Below the pieces are notes generated by a model. The model did no database searches and had not been told where the DNA came from. It saw only the letters and a list, made by a program, of their open reading frames with translations. A program made the position numbers and the translations under genes. A stretch of 64,000 nt of DNA from Flavobacterium tyrosinilyticum. GTDB taxonomy: Bacteria; Bacteroidota; Bacteroidia; Flavobacteriales; Flavobacteriaceae. The stretch lies in contig NZ_JAMOKG010000002.1 in assembly GCF_023656565.1 (NCBI RefSeq), positions 175,656-239,655 of the forward strand, given 5' to 3'. Positions 38,104 through 46,435 of this stretch are shown here, piece after piece; position 1 is the first letter of the stretch, and each line of letters begins with the position of its first letter.

Positions 38104-38640
38104 ATGACTTCACCAAAAATAAAAATCCTTGCCATATCTGGAAGTACGAGAAGTAATTCCAGTAATTTCAAAATTCTGAAATACATTTCAAATTACTTAA
38201 AATCTAATTTCGAAATAGAAATATTTGAAGATTTAGAAAGCCTTCCTCATTTTAATCCCGATTTAGATACAGATAATCCTCCGCAAGCAATCACTTCATT
38301 TAGAAATAAAATAAGAGATGCTGATGGCGTTATTATTTGCACGCCCGAATACGTGTTTAGCCTTCCGGGAAGTTTAAAAAATGCTTTAGAATGGTGTGTT
38401 TCAACCACGATTTTTTCAAACAAAAATATAGGTCTGATTACAGCTTCTGCCTCTGGAGAAATGGGACATCAGCAGCTTTTGCTGGTAATGAAAACGCTTG
38501 AAGCTAAATTTGATGATGCAACACAGCTTTTAATTCAGGGAGTTCGCGGAAAAGTTAGTGCTGAAGGCGAAATCACATCAGAACAAACTGCAGAAGCACT
38601 TCAAAATTTTGCAGAAAACGTTAAGAATCAATTTTTGTGA
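38104..38640 (+). CDS. NAD(P)H-dependent FMN reductase
   Basis: A 178-residue flavodoxin-fold protein. The FMN phosphate loop ISGSTRSNSSNFKIL (about 10-24) and TPEYVFSLPGSLKNALEW (about 80-97) are typical of the NADPH-dependent FMN reductase family, which includes quinone, chromate and azo reductases. It is followed 31 bases later by a Tat-exported TIM-barrel protein. The physiological acceptor is unknown. Confidence 0.88.
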   Translation: MTSPKIKILAISGSTRSNSSNFKILKYISNYLKSNFEIEIFEDLESLPHFNPDLDTDNPPQAITSFRNKIRDADGVIICTPEYVFSLPGSLKNALEWCVSTTIFSNKNIGLITASASGEMGHQQLLLVMKTLEAKFDDATQLLIQGVRGKVSAEGEITSEQTAEALQNFAENVKNQFL

Positions 38641-38671
38641 TATATTTACTTTCTGAAATTTAAATCATAAA

Positions 38672-39544
38672 ATGATTAGCAGAAGAAATTTTATCGTAAC
38701 CACAGGTCTTGCTGCAACAGCTGTTTTGGCTTCACCATCATTTGCATTTTCTATGAATAAAAAAGAAATAGGCTTACAACTGTATACGCTTCGTGAAGAA
38801 CTTCCGAAAGATGTAAAAGGAACTTTAGAAAAAGTTGCCCAAGCAGGTTATACCAATGTCGAAACATACGGTTTTTCGATAAAAGATCAGTTTTGGGGAT
38901 TAACGCCAAAAGAACTTAAAAAGATTTTAGATGATAATGGATTGAAAGCCGTTAGCGGACATTATAATTTAGGAAGCTTTTTGTACGATGGAAATACCGA
39001 AGAATTAATTGCGTCAATTGAAGCTGCAAAAAATCTAAAAAGCGAATTTCTAACTGTTCCGTGGGTTGACGAACCTTTCAGAAGAAATATTAAAGATTAT
39101 AAAAAGATAGCCGCTCGTGTAAATGAAGCTGCAAAAATGTGTAAAAGTGCAGGTTTGAAACTGGCCTATCATAATCATGATTTTGAATTTCAAAAGCACG
39201 ATAGTGTAACGGGTTATGAAATTTTATTAAAGGAAACCGACAAAGATTTAGTCTTTTTTGAATTGGATTTGTATTGGGTAATTCATTCTGGAAATGATCC
39301 TTTAAAATTATTCAAAGAAAATCCTGGACGCTTTAAAATGTGGCACGTAAAAGATAAAGACAAAATAAATAATGAACTGAATACCGAAGTTGGTTCTGGA
39401 ACAATCGATTTTAAACCTATTTTCAAAGAAGCAAAACAATCGGGAATGGTTCATTTTTTTGTAGAACAGGAGAATAATTTTGCTTCCAATTCTTTTGAAT
39501 CAATTAAAACGAGTTGTGATTTTATTTCGAAAAATTTAATCTAG
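38672..39544 (+). CDS. Tat-exported sugar phosphate isomerase/epimerase-like protein
   Basis: A 290-residue TIM-barrel protein of the xylose isomerase-like (AP endonuclease 2) superfamily. The leader MISRRNFIVTTGLAATAVLA has the twin-arginine motif and suggests export of a folded protein. Metal-ligand regions are visible: GLKLAYHNHDFEF, FFELDLYWV, MWHVKDKD and HFFVEQEN. Related enzymes isomerise or oxidise sugars; the substrate is unknown. It is part of a plus-strand run with short gaps. Confidence 0.85.
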   Translation: MISRRNFIVTTGLAATAVLASPSFAFSMNKKEIGLQLYTLREELPKDVKGTLEKVAQAGYTNVETYGFSIKDQFWGLTPKELKKILDDNGLKAVSGHYNLGSFLYDGNTEELIASIEAAKNLKSEFLTVPWVDEPFRRNIKDYKKIAARVNEAAKMCKSAGLKLAYHNHDFEFQKHDSVTGYEILLKETDKDLVFFELDLYWVIHSGNDPLKLFKENPGRFKMWHVKDKDKINNELNTEVGSGTIDFKPIFKEAKQSGMVHFFVEQENNFASNSFESIKTSCDFISKNLI

Positions 39545-39555
39545 TAAATTGATTT

Positions 39556-40461
39556 ATGAAGAAACTTTTTTTGGTGTTATTAGTTATTCTTTGTTCTTGT
39601 GAATCAAATAAGAAAGAAAAATCAAAATCAAATCACCAGCCAAAGCAGGAGCTTAATTTAAAGGTAGATCCCTATTTTGTAGCGATCAAAACTAATGATA
39701 TTAAGCTTGCTGAGCCAGTTTTTGGTGATTGGCTGTATTCTCGTAAAGAAAAAGGGCAAACTTTTGAGCAGTTTATTAAAACAAAACATGTTGTTCCAAC
39801 CAAAGAAGAAAATATTATTTATCTGCAGCCTATAGGAAAGTTTAATTCGTTGCAAGTCAAACAAATTGAATTAGTTCGTCAATATTTGCAAATATTTTTT
39901 CAGCTAGAAACCAAAGTTTTAAAAGATGTTTCAAATGATATTATTCCGAATAATGCTAGAAGAATTGGAGATGTTGGGCAGGAACAATTTTTAGCAGGTT
40001 ATATTTTAACCGATGTATTAAAAAAAGAAAAGCCAGATAAAGGAGTTGCTTTAATGGCTATAACAGAAAAAGATTTGTACCCAAAGCCAGAATGGAATTA
40101 TGTGTTTGGATTAGCATCTTATAGAGATAAAATTGCGGTAAGTTCGATGTACAGAATGCAAAAAGAAGCAGACTTTAATTTGAGTTTAGATCGATTATTG
40201 AAGATTTGTTCACACGAAATAGGACATATGTTCGGTTTGCATCATTGCATTGAAGCGAATTGCGTTATGAATGGAACAAATAGCATGGTAGAAACAGATA
40301 GACATTCCCTTAGATTGTGTTCTCTTTGCCAAAGAAAACTAAATTCGGGATTTAAATACGATAATGTAAAAAGATTAAAAGAATTAGAAAAATATTTTAA
40401 GGACAACCAATTAACCAGCGGTGTTGTGTTAATGGAAAAAGACCTTAAAAGCATTCAATAA
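39556..40461 (+). CDS. Archaemetzincin-family zinc metalloprotease, lipoprotein
   Basis: A 301-residue protein. A lipoprotein leader (MKKLFLVLLVILCSC, lipid C about 15) is followed by the archaemetzincin domain with the full signature HEIGHMFGLHHC, then IEANCVMNG and, 16 residues after that methionine, CSLC. The three histidines bind catalytic zinc and the four cysteines a second zinc. Archaemetzincins are common in archaea and vertebrates and patchy in bacteria. It lies 11 bases after the TIM-barrel gene. Substrates are unknown. Confidence 0.9.
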   Translation: MKKLFLVLLVILCSCESNKKEKSKSNHQPKQELNLKVDPYFVAIKTNDIKLAEPVFGDWLYSRKEKGQTFEQFIKTKHVVPTKEENIIYLQPIGKFNSLQVKQIELVRQYLQIFFQLETKVLKDVSNDIIPNNARRIGDVGQEQFLAGYILTDVLKKEKPDKGVALMAITEKDLYPKPEWNYVFGLASYRDKIAVSSMYRMQKEADFNLSLDRLLKICSHEIGHMFGLHHCIEANCVMNGTNSMVETDRHSLRLCSLCQRKLNSGFKYDNVKRLKELEKYFKDNQLTSGVVLMEKDLKSIQ

Positions 40462-40474
40462 AAATAAAAAGATT

Positions 40475-40822
40475 ATGAGTATAGGAACAAGCAAGGAATT
40501 TATAAAAGGAGATGAAATCGAGTGGGAAGTAGTCGGAGAAGGAATAAAACGAAAAATTTTAGCTTTTGACGAAAGAGTAATGCTGGTAAATGTGCATTTT
40601 GAGAAAGGTGGAATTGGTGTTTTACACGAACATTATCATACACAAGTTACTTACGTAGCAAGTGGAAAATTCGATGTTACGATAAACGGTGTGACCGAAA
40701 CGTTAAAGGAAGGCGATAGTTTTTACATTCCGCCTCATGCAATTCATGGAGTTGTGTGTTTGGAAACAGGAATGCTAACGGATGTTTTTGGCCCTGCGAG
40801 AGAAGATTTTTTAAAATCATAA
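40475..40822 (+). CDS. Cupin-domain protein
   Basis: A 115-residue single-domain beta-barrel. Cupin motif 1 is GVLHEHYHTQVTYVASGKFD (H residues and E), and motif 2 is GDSFYIPPHAIHGV. The metal is likely held by the histidines. Stand-alone cupins range from enzymes to sensors; the role is unknown. It starts 13 bases after the archaemetzincin gene and may be cotranscribed. Confidence 0.88.
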   Translation: MSIGTSKEFIKGDEIEWEVVGEGIKRKILAFDERVMLVNVHFEKGGIGVLHEHYHTQVTYVASGKFDVTINGVTETLKEGDSFYIPPHAIHGVVCLETGMLTDVFGPAREDFLKS

Positions 40823-40860
40823 CAGCTTTAAAATCAGTTAATTTTTAGCTTTAAAATCCT

Positions 40861-40920
40861 GATCTAATCTTAAATTTAAAAATTTTATAACTTTTTTAAA
40901 GATTCAATTAAGATTAGATC
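40861..40920. promoter_or_regulatory. 12-bp perfect inverted repeat upstream of the MFS gene
   Basis: GATCTAATCTTA at 40861-40872 and its exact reverse complement at 40909-40920, separated by 36 AT-rich bases. The right arm abuts the -7 box (40923-40930) of the transporter gene. It could be a dual operator; a terminator role is less likely because no T-run follows. Confidence 0.5.
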
Positions 40921-40922
40921 GG

Positions 40923-40930
40923 TATTTTTG
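40923..40930 (+). promoter_or_regulatory. -7 promoter box TATTTTTG of the MFS gene
   Basis: Match to TAnnTTTG 5 bases upstream of the ATG at 40935, adjacent to the inverted repeat at 40861-40920. The leader would be very short or absent. Confidence 0.5.
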
Positions 40931-40934
40931 CAGC

Positions 40935-42119
40935 ATGAATTTATCTAAAACAAATGTACTTTTTATGGCAGTTTGCACTGGTCTTATAGTTGCAAATCTT
41001 TATTACTGCCAGCCTTTGATTGTTTTAATTGCCAACGAATTTAAAATTCCTGAAGCCAGCGCCGGAACGATAACCTATTTAACTCAAGCAGGTTATGCGA
41101 TTGGACTGTTTTTTATGGTTCCGCTTGGCGATAAAATAGAACGAAAAAGGCAAATTTTAATGACCACTTTTGCTACTGTAATTGCTTTATTAATTGCAGC
41201 TACAGCCAAAAGTTTTCTTGTTTTGCAAATTGCTTCATTGCTAATTGGAATCACGTCGATTGTGCCACAGCTTATTCTTCCTCTTGCCGCTTCTTTAAGC
41301 GCGCCCGAAGAACGAGGGAAAGTGGTTGGAACTATTATGAGCGGACTTTTAGTTGGGATTTTGCTTTCGCGAACGTTAAGCGGATTTATCGGCCAAGTTT
41401 TAGGTTGGAGATCAATGTTTTATATCGCGGCCGGAATTTGTCTTTTGATCTTTTTTGTCATTCAAAGTAAATTTCCGCAGAATAAACCACAGTTTCAAGG
41501 AACTTATGGCCAATTGATCCAGTCTTTGTTTACGCTAATCAAAACACAACCCGTTTTGCGCGAAGCAACAGCAATCAACGTTTTCAGTTTTGCTCAGTTT
41601 GGAGCATTCTGGACCACAATGGTTTTATTGCTTTCTGGCGAACCTTTTAATTTTAATAGTGCTACAATTGGTCTGTTCGGAATTGTTGGAGCTTCTGGAG
41701 CTTTGGCTGCACCTTTGGTGGGGAAATTAGGAGATAAAGGAAACTCTAGAATTGCAGTAGGTTATGGCTGTTTATTAGTTTTAATAAGCTTTATAGTTTT
41801 CTATTTTGCTATTGAAAGTGTAATCGGTATTGCAATCGGAATTGTGTTTATTGATATTGGAATTCAAGGCGTTCACATTTCAAACCAAACACGAGTGTAT
41901 TCGTTATTGCCAGAAGCTAGAAACAGATTAAATACAGTGTTTATGTCGCTTACTTTTCTAGGTACTGCTGCAGGATCTGCTTATGGTTTAATGTTGTGGA
42001 AGTGGGGCGGATGGCACGCTGTAACCGTTGGCTGTATGATTTTATCTGCTTTGTCATTAATAGTCTATGGACTTACTTATAAATCAAAATCTAAAAAGGT
42101 AAAAGCACAAATTGATTAA
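40935..42119 (+). CDS. MFS transporter (YnfM/arabinose-efflux-like)
   Basis: A 394-residue major facilitator with about 12 hydrophobic segments. The loop between helices 2 and 3 reads PLGDKIERKRQIL (about 65-77), the MFS motif A, and a second copy appears later as GKLGDKGNSR. The start GLIVANLYYCQPLIVLIA is typical of drug- or metabolite-efflux members of this group. Substrate is unknown. It may be controlled through the inverted repeat upstream. Confidence 0.9.
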   Translation: MNLSKTNVLFMAVCTGLIVANLYYCQPLIVLIANEFKIPEASAGTITYLTQAGYAIGLFFMVPLGDKIERKRQILMTTFATVIALLIAATAKSFLVLQIASLLIGITSIVPQLILPLAASLSAPEERGKVVGTIMSGLLVGILLSRTLSGFIGQVLGWRSMFYIAAGICLLIFFVIQSKFPQNKPQFQGTYGQLIQSLFTLIKTQPVLREATAINVFSFAQFGAFWTTMVLLLSGEPFNFNSATIGLFGIVGASGALAAPLVGKLGDKGNSRIAVGYGCLLVLISFIVFYFAIESVIGIAIGIVFIDIGIQGVHISNQTRVYSLLPEARNRLNTVFMSLTFLGTAAGSAYGLMLWKWGGWHAVTVGCMILSALSLIVYGLTYKSKSKKVKAQID

Positions 42120-42131
42120 AAAATTAATTTG

Positions 42132-42139
42132 TAAATTTG
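42132..42139 (+). promoter_or_regulatory. -7 promoter box TAAATTTG of the PPIase gene
   Basis: Match to TAnnTTTG about 22 bases upstream of the ATG at 42162. Confidence 0.5.
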
Positions 42140-42161
42140 CGTTCAAATTAAAAATAACAAC

Positions 42162-43094
42162 ATGGAAAACGGAATATACGCTAAATTCAATACTAGCAAA
42201 GGTTCAATTTTAGTAAAATTGACGCACGATTTGACACCGGGAACTGTAGGTAACTTTGTAGCTCTTGCAGAAGGAAATATGGAAAATAAAGTGAAGCCTC
42301 AAGGACAAAAATTCTATGACGGATTAACTTTTCATAGAGTAATTGCAGATTTCATGATTCAAGGTGGTTGTCCAAAAGGAACTGGAACTGGAGATCCAGG
42401 TTATAAATTTGATGATGAATTTCACCCAAGTTTAAAACACGATCGTCCAGGAGTTTTATCTATGGCAAATTCAGGACCTGGAAGTAATGGTTCTCAATTT
42501 TTCATTACGCACGTTGCAACTCCTTGGTTAGATAATAAACATACTGTTTTTGGAAACGTTGTTGAAGGACAAGATGTTGTTGATGCTGTTGCTCAAGGAG
42601 ACAATTTAGAGTCAGTTGAGATTATCAGAGTTGGAGAAGAAGCTCAAAAATGGAATGCAATTGAAGCTTTCATTGGTTTAAAAGGTGCTCGTCTAAAAAG
42701 AGAAGCAGCTTTAAAAGCAGAATCTGAAGCAAAAATGGAACAATTAGCTGCTGGTTTTGATAGAACAGAAAGCGGTTTACGTTATAAAATGATTCAAAAA
42801 GGAGAAGGAAAAAGAGCTGAAGCAGGAAAAACAGTTTCTGTTCACTACGAAGGGTCTCTAGAAAATGGAAAAGTATTTGATTCTTCTTACCCACGTAAAA
42901 AACCAATCGAATTCAAATTAGGAATTGGACAAGTTATTGAAGGATGGGACGAAGGTATTGCTTTATTGCAAGTTGGAGACAAAGCTCGTTTTGTTATACC
43001 TTCTGATTTAGGATACGGACCAGCTGGTGCTGGAGGAGTTATTCCACCAAACGCAACTTTGATTTTCGACGTTGAATTAATGGACGTAAAATAA
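42162..43094 (+). CDS. Peptidylprolyl isomerase, cyclophilin-FKBP fusion
   Basis: A 310-residue protein that joins two unrelated proline isomerases. Residues about 5-160 are cyclophilin ([40 protein letters not shown]). A helical linker (about 165-205) leads to an FKBP domain (about 215-310: [54 protein letters not shown]). No signal peptide is seen, so it probably works in the cytoplasm on protein folding. Followed by a hairpin terminator. Confidence 0.93.
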   Translation: MENGIYAKFNTSKGSILVKLTHDLTPGTVGNFVALAEGNMENKVKPQGQKFYDGLTFHRVIADFMIQGGCPKGTGTGDPGYKFDDEFHPSLKHDRPGVLSMANSGPGSNGSQFFITHVATPWLDNKHTVFGNVVEGQDVVDAVAQGDNLESVEIIRVGEEAQKWNAIEAFIGLKGARLKREAALKAESEAKMEQLAAGFDRTESGLRYKMIQKGEGKRAEAGKTVSVHYEGSLENGKVFDSSYPRKKPIEFKLGIGQVIEGWDEGIALLQVGDKARFVIPSDLGYGPAGAGGVIPPNATLIFDVELMDVK

Positions 43095-43129
43095 GACTTT
43101 AAAAGCAATTTAGTATTGTTTTAAATAAA

Positions 43130-43161
43130 TATCCCATAGGCTGTAGCTTATGGGATTTTTT
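43130..43161 (+). terminator. Terminator of the PPIase gene
   Basis: ATCCCATA, a ten-base loop, TATGGGAT and a T run, about 40 bases after the stop. Confidence 0.75.
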
Positions 43162-43197
43162 TATATTTACTTGAATTAAAAAAAGCAAAACCAAGAA

Positions 43198-43503
43198 ATG
43201 AAAAAAACGATTTTAAGTTTAATGGCCATAATGTTGTTTGCAGCGGCATGTGGTACTAAAAAAACGGCTGTCGCAGAAACTGCTCCTGTTGAAAAGGAAG
43301 TTAAAACAAAAGAATTAACTCCAGAATTAGCAGAAGGGAAAAGTCTTTACGAGAACAGTTGTGCGAGATGTCATAAGCTCTATGAACCAAAAGAGTATAC
43401 AAAAACAGAATGGACGCCGATTTTGATAAAAATGGGTAAAAAAGCAAAATTAAACGAAACTCAAATGGCTTCAATTACAAATTATATTGATTCGCAATTG
43501 TAA
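43198..43503 (+). CDS. Cytochrome c-like lipoprotein
   Basis: A 101-residue protein: lipoprotein leader (MKKTILSLMAIMLFAAAC, C18), then a single heme c site, CARCH (C55, C58, H59), and an axial methionine probably in LIKMGKKA. It is a small anchored electron carrier of the envelope. Its partner is not evident; neighbours are a PPIase and a Rnk-like protein on the other strand. A strong terminator follows. Confidence 0.85.
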   Translation: MKKTILSLMAIMLFAAACGTKKTAVAETAPVEKEVKTKELTPELAEGKSLYENSCARCHKLYEPKEYTKTEWTPILIKMGKKAKLNETQMASITNYIDSQL

Positions 43504-43526
43504 TTTAGATTTAAGTAATAAGAATA

Positions 43527-43557
43527 AAAAAAACTGTTCAATCGAACAGTTTTTTTG
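43527..43557 (+). terminator. Terminator of the cytochrome gene
   Basis: AAAACTGTTC, AATC loop, GAACAGTTTTTTT: strong hairpin about 25 bases after the stop. Confidence 0.9.
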
Positions 43558-43573
43558 TTTTCAAATAGATATA

Positions 43574-43606
43574 AAAAAAACACCGTCACAAAATGAGGTG
43601 TTTTTA
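43574..43606 (-). terminator. Terminator of the Rnk/GreA-like gene
   Basis: On the minus strand AAACACC, a loop of about 12, GGTGTTT and eight T, a few bases after the stop codon. Confidence 0.6.
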
Positions 43607-43609
43607 AAT

Positions 43610-44005
43610 TTAAGAATGATGTACTGCAGAGTTATCTACAGCTATTACTTTTAAAGTTTTGATGCCAGCTGGTAATTCCCAATCAACTTCGTCATTTTCT
43701 TTAAACCCAATAATAGCAACACTTAAAGGCGCTAGAATTGATATTTTAGATTGTTTTACGTCTGCTGCTGAAGGTAAAACGATTTGAATTTTCATTTGTT
43801 TCTTGGCTTTTACATCTTCTATCGTTACAAATGAATTGATTCGGATTACCGAACTATCCAATTCGCTTTCTTTACTAATTACAGCGCGATCTAATTCTTG
43901 CGAAAGCTGATTGGCTTCTTTAGTATTTGTCGAGTTTTTACTTTTTAAAATCAATTCTCTTAAAAATTGATAATCTGATTTACAGAAAGTGGGTGTTGGT
44001 TTCAT
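43610..44005 (-). CDS. GreA/GreB C-terminal domain protein (Rnk-like)
   Basis: A 131-residue protein. Residues about 10-45 form a short helical pair (CKSDYQFLRELILKSKNSTN, EANQLSQELDRAVI) and about 55-125 the FKBP-like C-terminal domain of transcript-cleavage factors, with INSFVTIEDV, IQIVLPSAAD and ISILAPLSVAIIGFKENDEV. Rnk regulates nucleoside diphosphate kinase and binds RNA polymerase without cleavage activity. Assignment to this family is good; the exact role is inferred. Confidence 0.85.
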   Translation of the reverse strand: MKPTPTFCKSDYQFLRELILKSKNSTNTKEANQLSQELDRAVISKESELDSSVIRINSFVTIEDVKAKKQMKIQIVLPSAADVKQSKISILAPLSVAIIGFKENDEVDWELPAGIKTLKVIAVDNSAVHHS

Positions 44006-44175
44006 ATCTATATTGAATTTATTGTTATAAAATTTTAAATTGATGTTTTCTTCTTAGAATAATCTACAAGTAAAAATTTCTCTGACTTTAACAGAATCGA
44101 AATGTTTAATCTGAAAAACAAAAAAATATCTGATCAAAAATTGATTTTTGTCAAATAATAAAATGTTTAAGCTGA

Positions 44176-44337
44176 TGTAAATCCTCCGTCAAAAAGAAGA
44201 AAAGTGAAGTAGACGGAGGCCTAAAAAATAAAGGCCTTATTATGTGAAATAATTACAGCAGGTAGCGGTTTTGCTAAGCAAAACGACTTTATAGAAGCTG
44301 TAAATGGTGTTTTATTTCCCATAAGGAGGATTAAATT
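44176..44337 (-). ncRNA. Candidate structured non-coding RNA
   Basis: The segment is very rich in exact self-complementarity. Read on the minus strand: a closing stem AATCCTCC (44325-44332) with GGAGGATT (44180-44187); an inner stem TTATG-GGAAATAA with TTATTTCACATAA; TTACAGC with GCTGTAA; an apical GTTTTGC-TTA-GCAAAAC hairpin; an AGGCCT pair; and an alternative CCTCCGTC/GACGGAGG hairpin at the 3' side. A -7 box TATCTTTG (44344-44351) is in the right place for a start near 44337. No U-run closes it. A 33-codon frame inside it starts ATGGGAAATAAA but looks incidental. The RNA class is not assigned. Confidence 0.5.
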
Positions 44338-44343
44338 GATTTG

Positions 44344-44351
44344 CAAAGATA
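44344..44351 (-). promoter_or_regulatory. -7 promoter box TATCTTTG of the candidate RNA
   Basis: Match to TAnnTTTG just upstream of the structured segment, in the gap after the thioredoxin-like gene stop. Confidence 0.45.
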
Positions 44352-44378
44352 GTTAATCTTTTTGAATTTAGTGAGGTT

Positions 44379-44933
44379 TTACTTCCATTTAATGCCACAT
44401 CCTAAACTAGGTTTCTGTGGTTTTTTTAAACTTCTGTTGTAAATTAAGGCGTCAATCGCGCCTCTAAGGTCACTTCCGCTAAGAGGAATTCCGTTGCCAG
44501 GTCTTGAATCGTCAAGTTGTCCGCGATAGAATAATTTGTCTTGATTATCAAATAAATAGAAGTCTGGGGTGCAAGCCGCTTGATAAGCTTTTGCTGTTTC
44601 CTGACTTTCATCGTACAAATAAGGAAAATCAATTTTATTTTCCATGGCAAAGTCCGTCATTAATTCTGGACTGTCTTCAGGATATTTAACAACATCATTA
44701 CTAGAAATGGCAATTACTCCAAGTCCTTGAACGCGATAATCATTCGCAATCATTACAATTTCGGTTATTACATGATGCACAAATGGGCAATGATTACAAA
44801 TGAACATTACCAAAGTGCCTTTCGAACCTTTTAAATCTTCAAAAGAAAAAGTATTGTTCGAGTTGGTATCTTTTAAGTAAAAATCAGGTGCAACTGTTCC
44901 TAATGGAAGCATTGTTGATTCAGTTCGTGCCAT
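44379..44933 (-). CDS. Thioredoxin-family protein (AhpC/TSA-like)
   Basis: A 184-residue protein: TVAPDFYLKDTNSNNTFSFE at the start and the redox segment MFICNHCPFVHHV, where CNHC is the thioredoxin-type CxxC. The family is a mixed peroxiredoxin/thioredoxin-like group of unknown partner. The frame extends to a GTG at 44990, but the ATG at 44933 fits better because a -7 box, TACTTTTG, is at 44954-44961. No signal peptide remains with this start. Confidence 0.85.
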   Translation of the reverse strand: MARTESTMLPLGTVAPDFYLKDTNSNNTFSFEDLKGSKGTLVMFICNHCPFVHHVITEIVMIANDYRVQGLGVIAISSNDVVKYPEDSPELMTDFAMENKIDFPYLYDESQETAKAYQAACTPDFYLFDNQDKLFYRGQLDDSRPGNGIPLSGSDLRGAIDALIYNRSLKKPQKPSLGCGIKWK

Positions 44934-44953
44934 TTTATTCGAAATTTGATTTT

Positions 44954-44961
44954 CAAAAGTA
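44954..44961 (-). promoter_or_regulatory. -7 promoter box TACTTTTG of the thioredoxin-like gene
   Basis: Match to TAnnTTTG about 20 bases upstream of the ATG at 44933. Confidence 0.55.
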
Positions 44962-45060
44962 GCTTTAAAAATCTGTAAATAAAAGAGCACAATAATAAAA
45001 AATACCCAAAGAAAGCAGTTAGCTGATCCAGCTTGCTTCTTTGGATACTTTTTTAAGTTT

Positions 45061-45954
45061 TTATGAATTCAAAAAAGCCAGTAAATCTTCATTTAGCTTT
45101 TCTCTATCGGTATAAAAAAGTCCGTGAGGTGCACCTTCATATTCGATATAAGTATTGTTGGCTATAGATTTTGCTGCTTTTCTGGATGTTAGGTCAATCG
45201 GCACAATTTTATCGTCGTCTCCGTGAATGATTAAAGTTGGAACTTTTATGAAGTCTACTTCATCTCTAAAATCAGTGAATGAAAAAGATTCAGCGCATTT
45301 TAAAGTAGCTCGTGGAGAAGCCGCTGAACATAAAGCTCTGTAATATTCTAATAAAGGCGTGCTTAAAGGTTTGTTGATAATATTGACACCGAAAAATGTT
45401 TTTCCGAAATTATCAATAAAAGCAATTCTATCTTCTTTTATTGCTGCTGCCGTATTTTCGCTTTTTTCTTTTGGATGTCCGTCTGGATTATCATGCGTTT
45501 TTAACAGAAAAGGAATGATTGACGAAATCAAAGCTGCTTTTGTAACTCCTTTTCCGCCATGACGGCTGAAATAACGAACCACTTCGCCACCGCCCATAGA
45601 GAAACCAACAAGAGTTACGTTTTCTAATTCTAGTTGCTCAATAATTTCCTTTAGATCATCTGCTAAAGTATCGTAATCGTAGCCATCCCACGGTTGAGAA
45701 GATTTTCCAAATCCGCGTCGGTCGTAGGCAATTACACGATAATTATTTTGTACTAAATGATCAATTTGATATTCCCACATTTCATTAGAAAGAGGCCAGC
45801 CATGAATTAGGATAACAGGTTTTCCTTGACCGTAATCCTTTACATAAAGTCTTACATTTTGAGCAGTTTCTATATATTTATCGGTATGAATCTGTTTTAA
45901 ATTCGATTCAAAATCCTTAATTGACATGCATGCATTTGGTTCAGTATGTTCCAT
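45061..45954 (-). CDS. Alpha/beta hydrolase (non-heme chloroperoxidase/esterase-like)
   Basis: A 297-residue protein starting at the ATG at 45954; the longer frame starts at a TTG. Oxyanion loop ILIHGWPLSNEMWEYQ, nucleophile elbow GFSMGG, acid in IIHGDDDKIVP and catalytic histidine in APHGLFYTD are all present. The pattern AYDRRGFGKSSQPWDGYDYD is typical of the cofactor-free haloperoxidase/arylesterase group. The actual substrate is unknown. Confidence 0.9.
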   Translation of the reverse strand: MEHTEPNACMSIKDFESNLKQIHTDKYIETAQNVRLYVKDYGQGKPVILIHGWPLSNEMWEYQIDHLVQNNYRVIAYDRRGFGKSSQPWDGYDYDTLADDLKEIIEQLELENVTLVGFSMGGGEVVRYFSRHGGKGVTKAALISSIIPFLLKTHDNPDGHPKEKSENTAAAIKEDRIAFIDNFGKTFFGVNIINKPLSTPLLEYYRALCSAASPRATLKCAESFSFTDFRDEVDFIKVPTLIIHGDDDKIVPIDLTSRKAAKSIANNTYIEYEGAPHGLFYTDREKLNEDLLAFLNS

Positions 45955-46084
45955 GTTATATCTTTTTACGTGAGTATTTTCGTTTTTCTTCAAGTAAAAT
46001 TAGCTCGTAAGTAAAAGAAATAGGTTATAGAATTAGGCGCATTAATTACAAAATTTATAGGTTTGTAAATAATACAATTTAAAA

Positions 46085-46420
46085 ATGGATTTAACCTGGA
46101 ATGAATTTGAGCGCACAGATATGCGCGTAGGAACTATTATTGAAGTCAATGATTTTCCTGAAGCAAGAAAACCTGCCTATCAATTAACGATCGATTTTGG
46201 CTCGGAAATCGGAATTAGGAAATCATCTGCGCAAATTACAAAACGATATCAAAAGGAAGATTTAGTAAATCGTCAGATTGTGGCGGTTGTCAATTTCCCA
46301 AGAAAGCAAATCGGAAAATTTATGAGTGAATGTCTTGTTCTTGGTGCCGTAGGCGAGGAGGGAGACGTAATTTTATTGGCTCCCGATTTTAAAATTGAAA
46401 ATGGTTTGCGTATCGGATAG
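46085..46420 (+). CDS. CsaA-like tRNA-binding domain protein
   Basis: A 111-residue OB-fold protein. The CsaA/EMAP-II/YgjH pattern is visible: FERTDMRVGTIIEVNDFPEA, then RKSSAQITKRY, VAVVNFPRKQIGKFMSECLV and the end KIENGLRIG. Homologues bind tRNA or act as secretion-linked chaperones. It is a stand-alone gene between two hydrolase genes of the other strand. Confidence 0.9.
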   Translation: MDLTWNEFERTDMRVGTIIEVNDFPEARKPAYQLTIDFGSEIGIRKSSAQITKRYQKEDLVNRQIVAVVNFPRKQIGKFMSECLVLGAVGEEGDVILLAPDFKIENGLRIG

Positions 46421-46435
46421 TTTTCTAATCAATAA

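Noticed and set aside
44225..44326. 33-codon frame (MGNKTPFTAS...) within the candidate RNA
   Set aside because: Its codons coincide with exact complementary stems, so base pairing explains the sequence better than coding.
44320..44335. Plus-strand Shine-Dalgarno (AAGGAGG) with a following TTG start
   Set aside because: No open frame of useful length follows, and Bacteroidota rarely use such sites; the sequence is one arm of the RNA closing stem.
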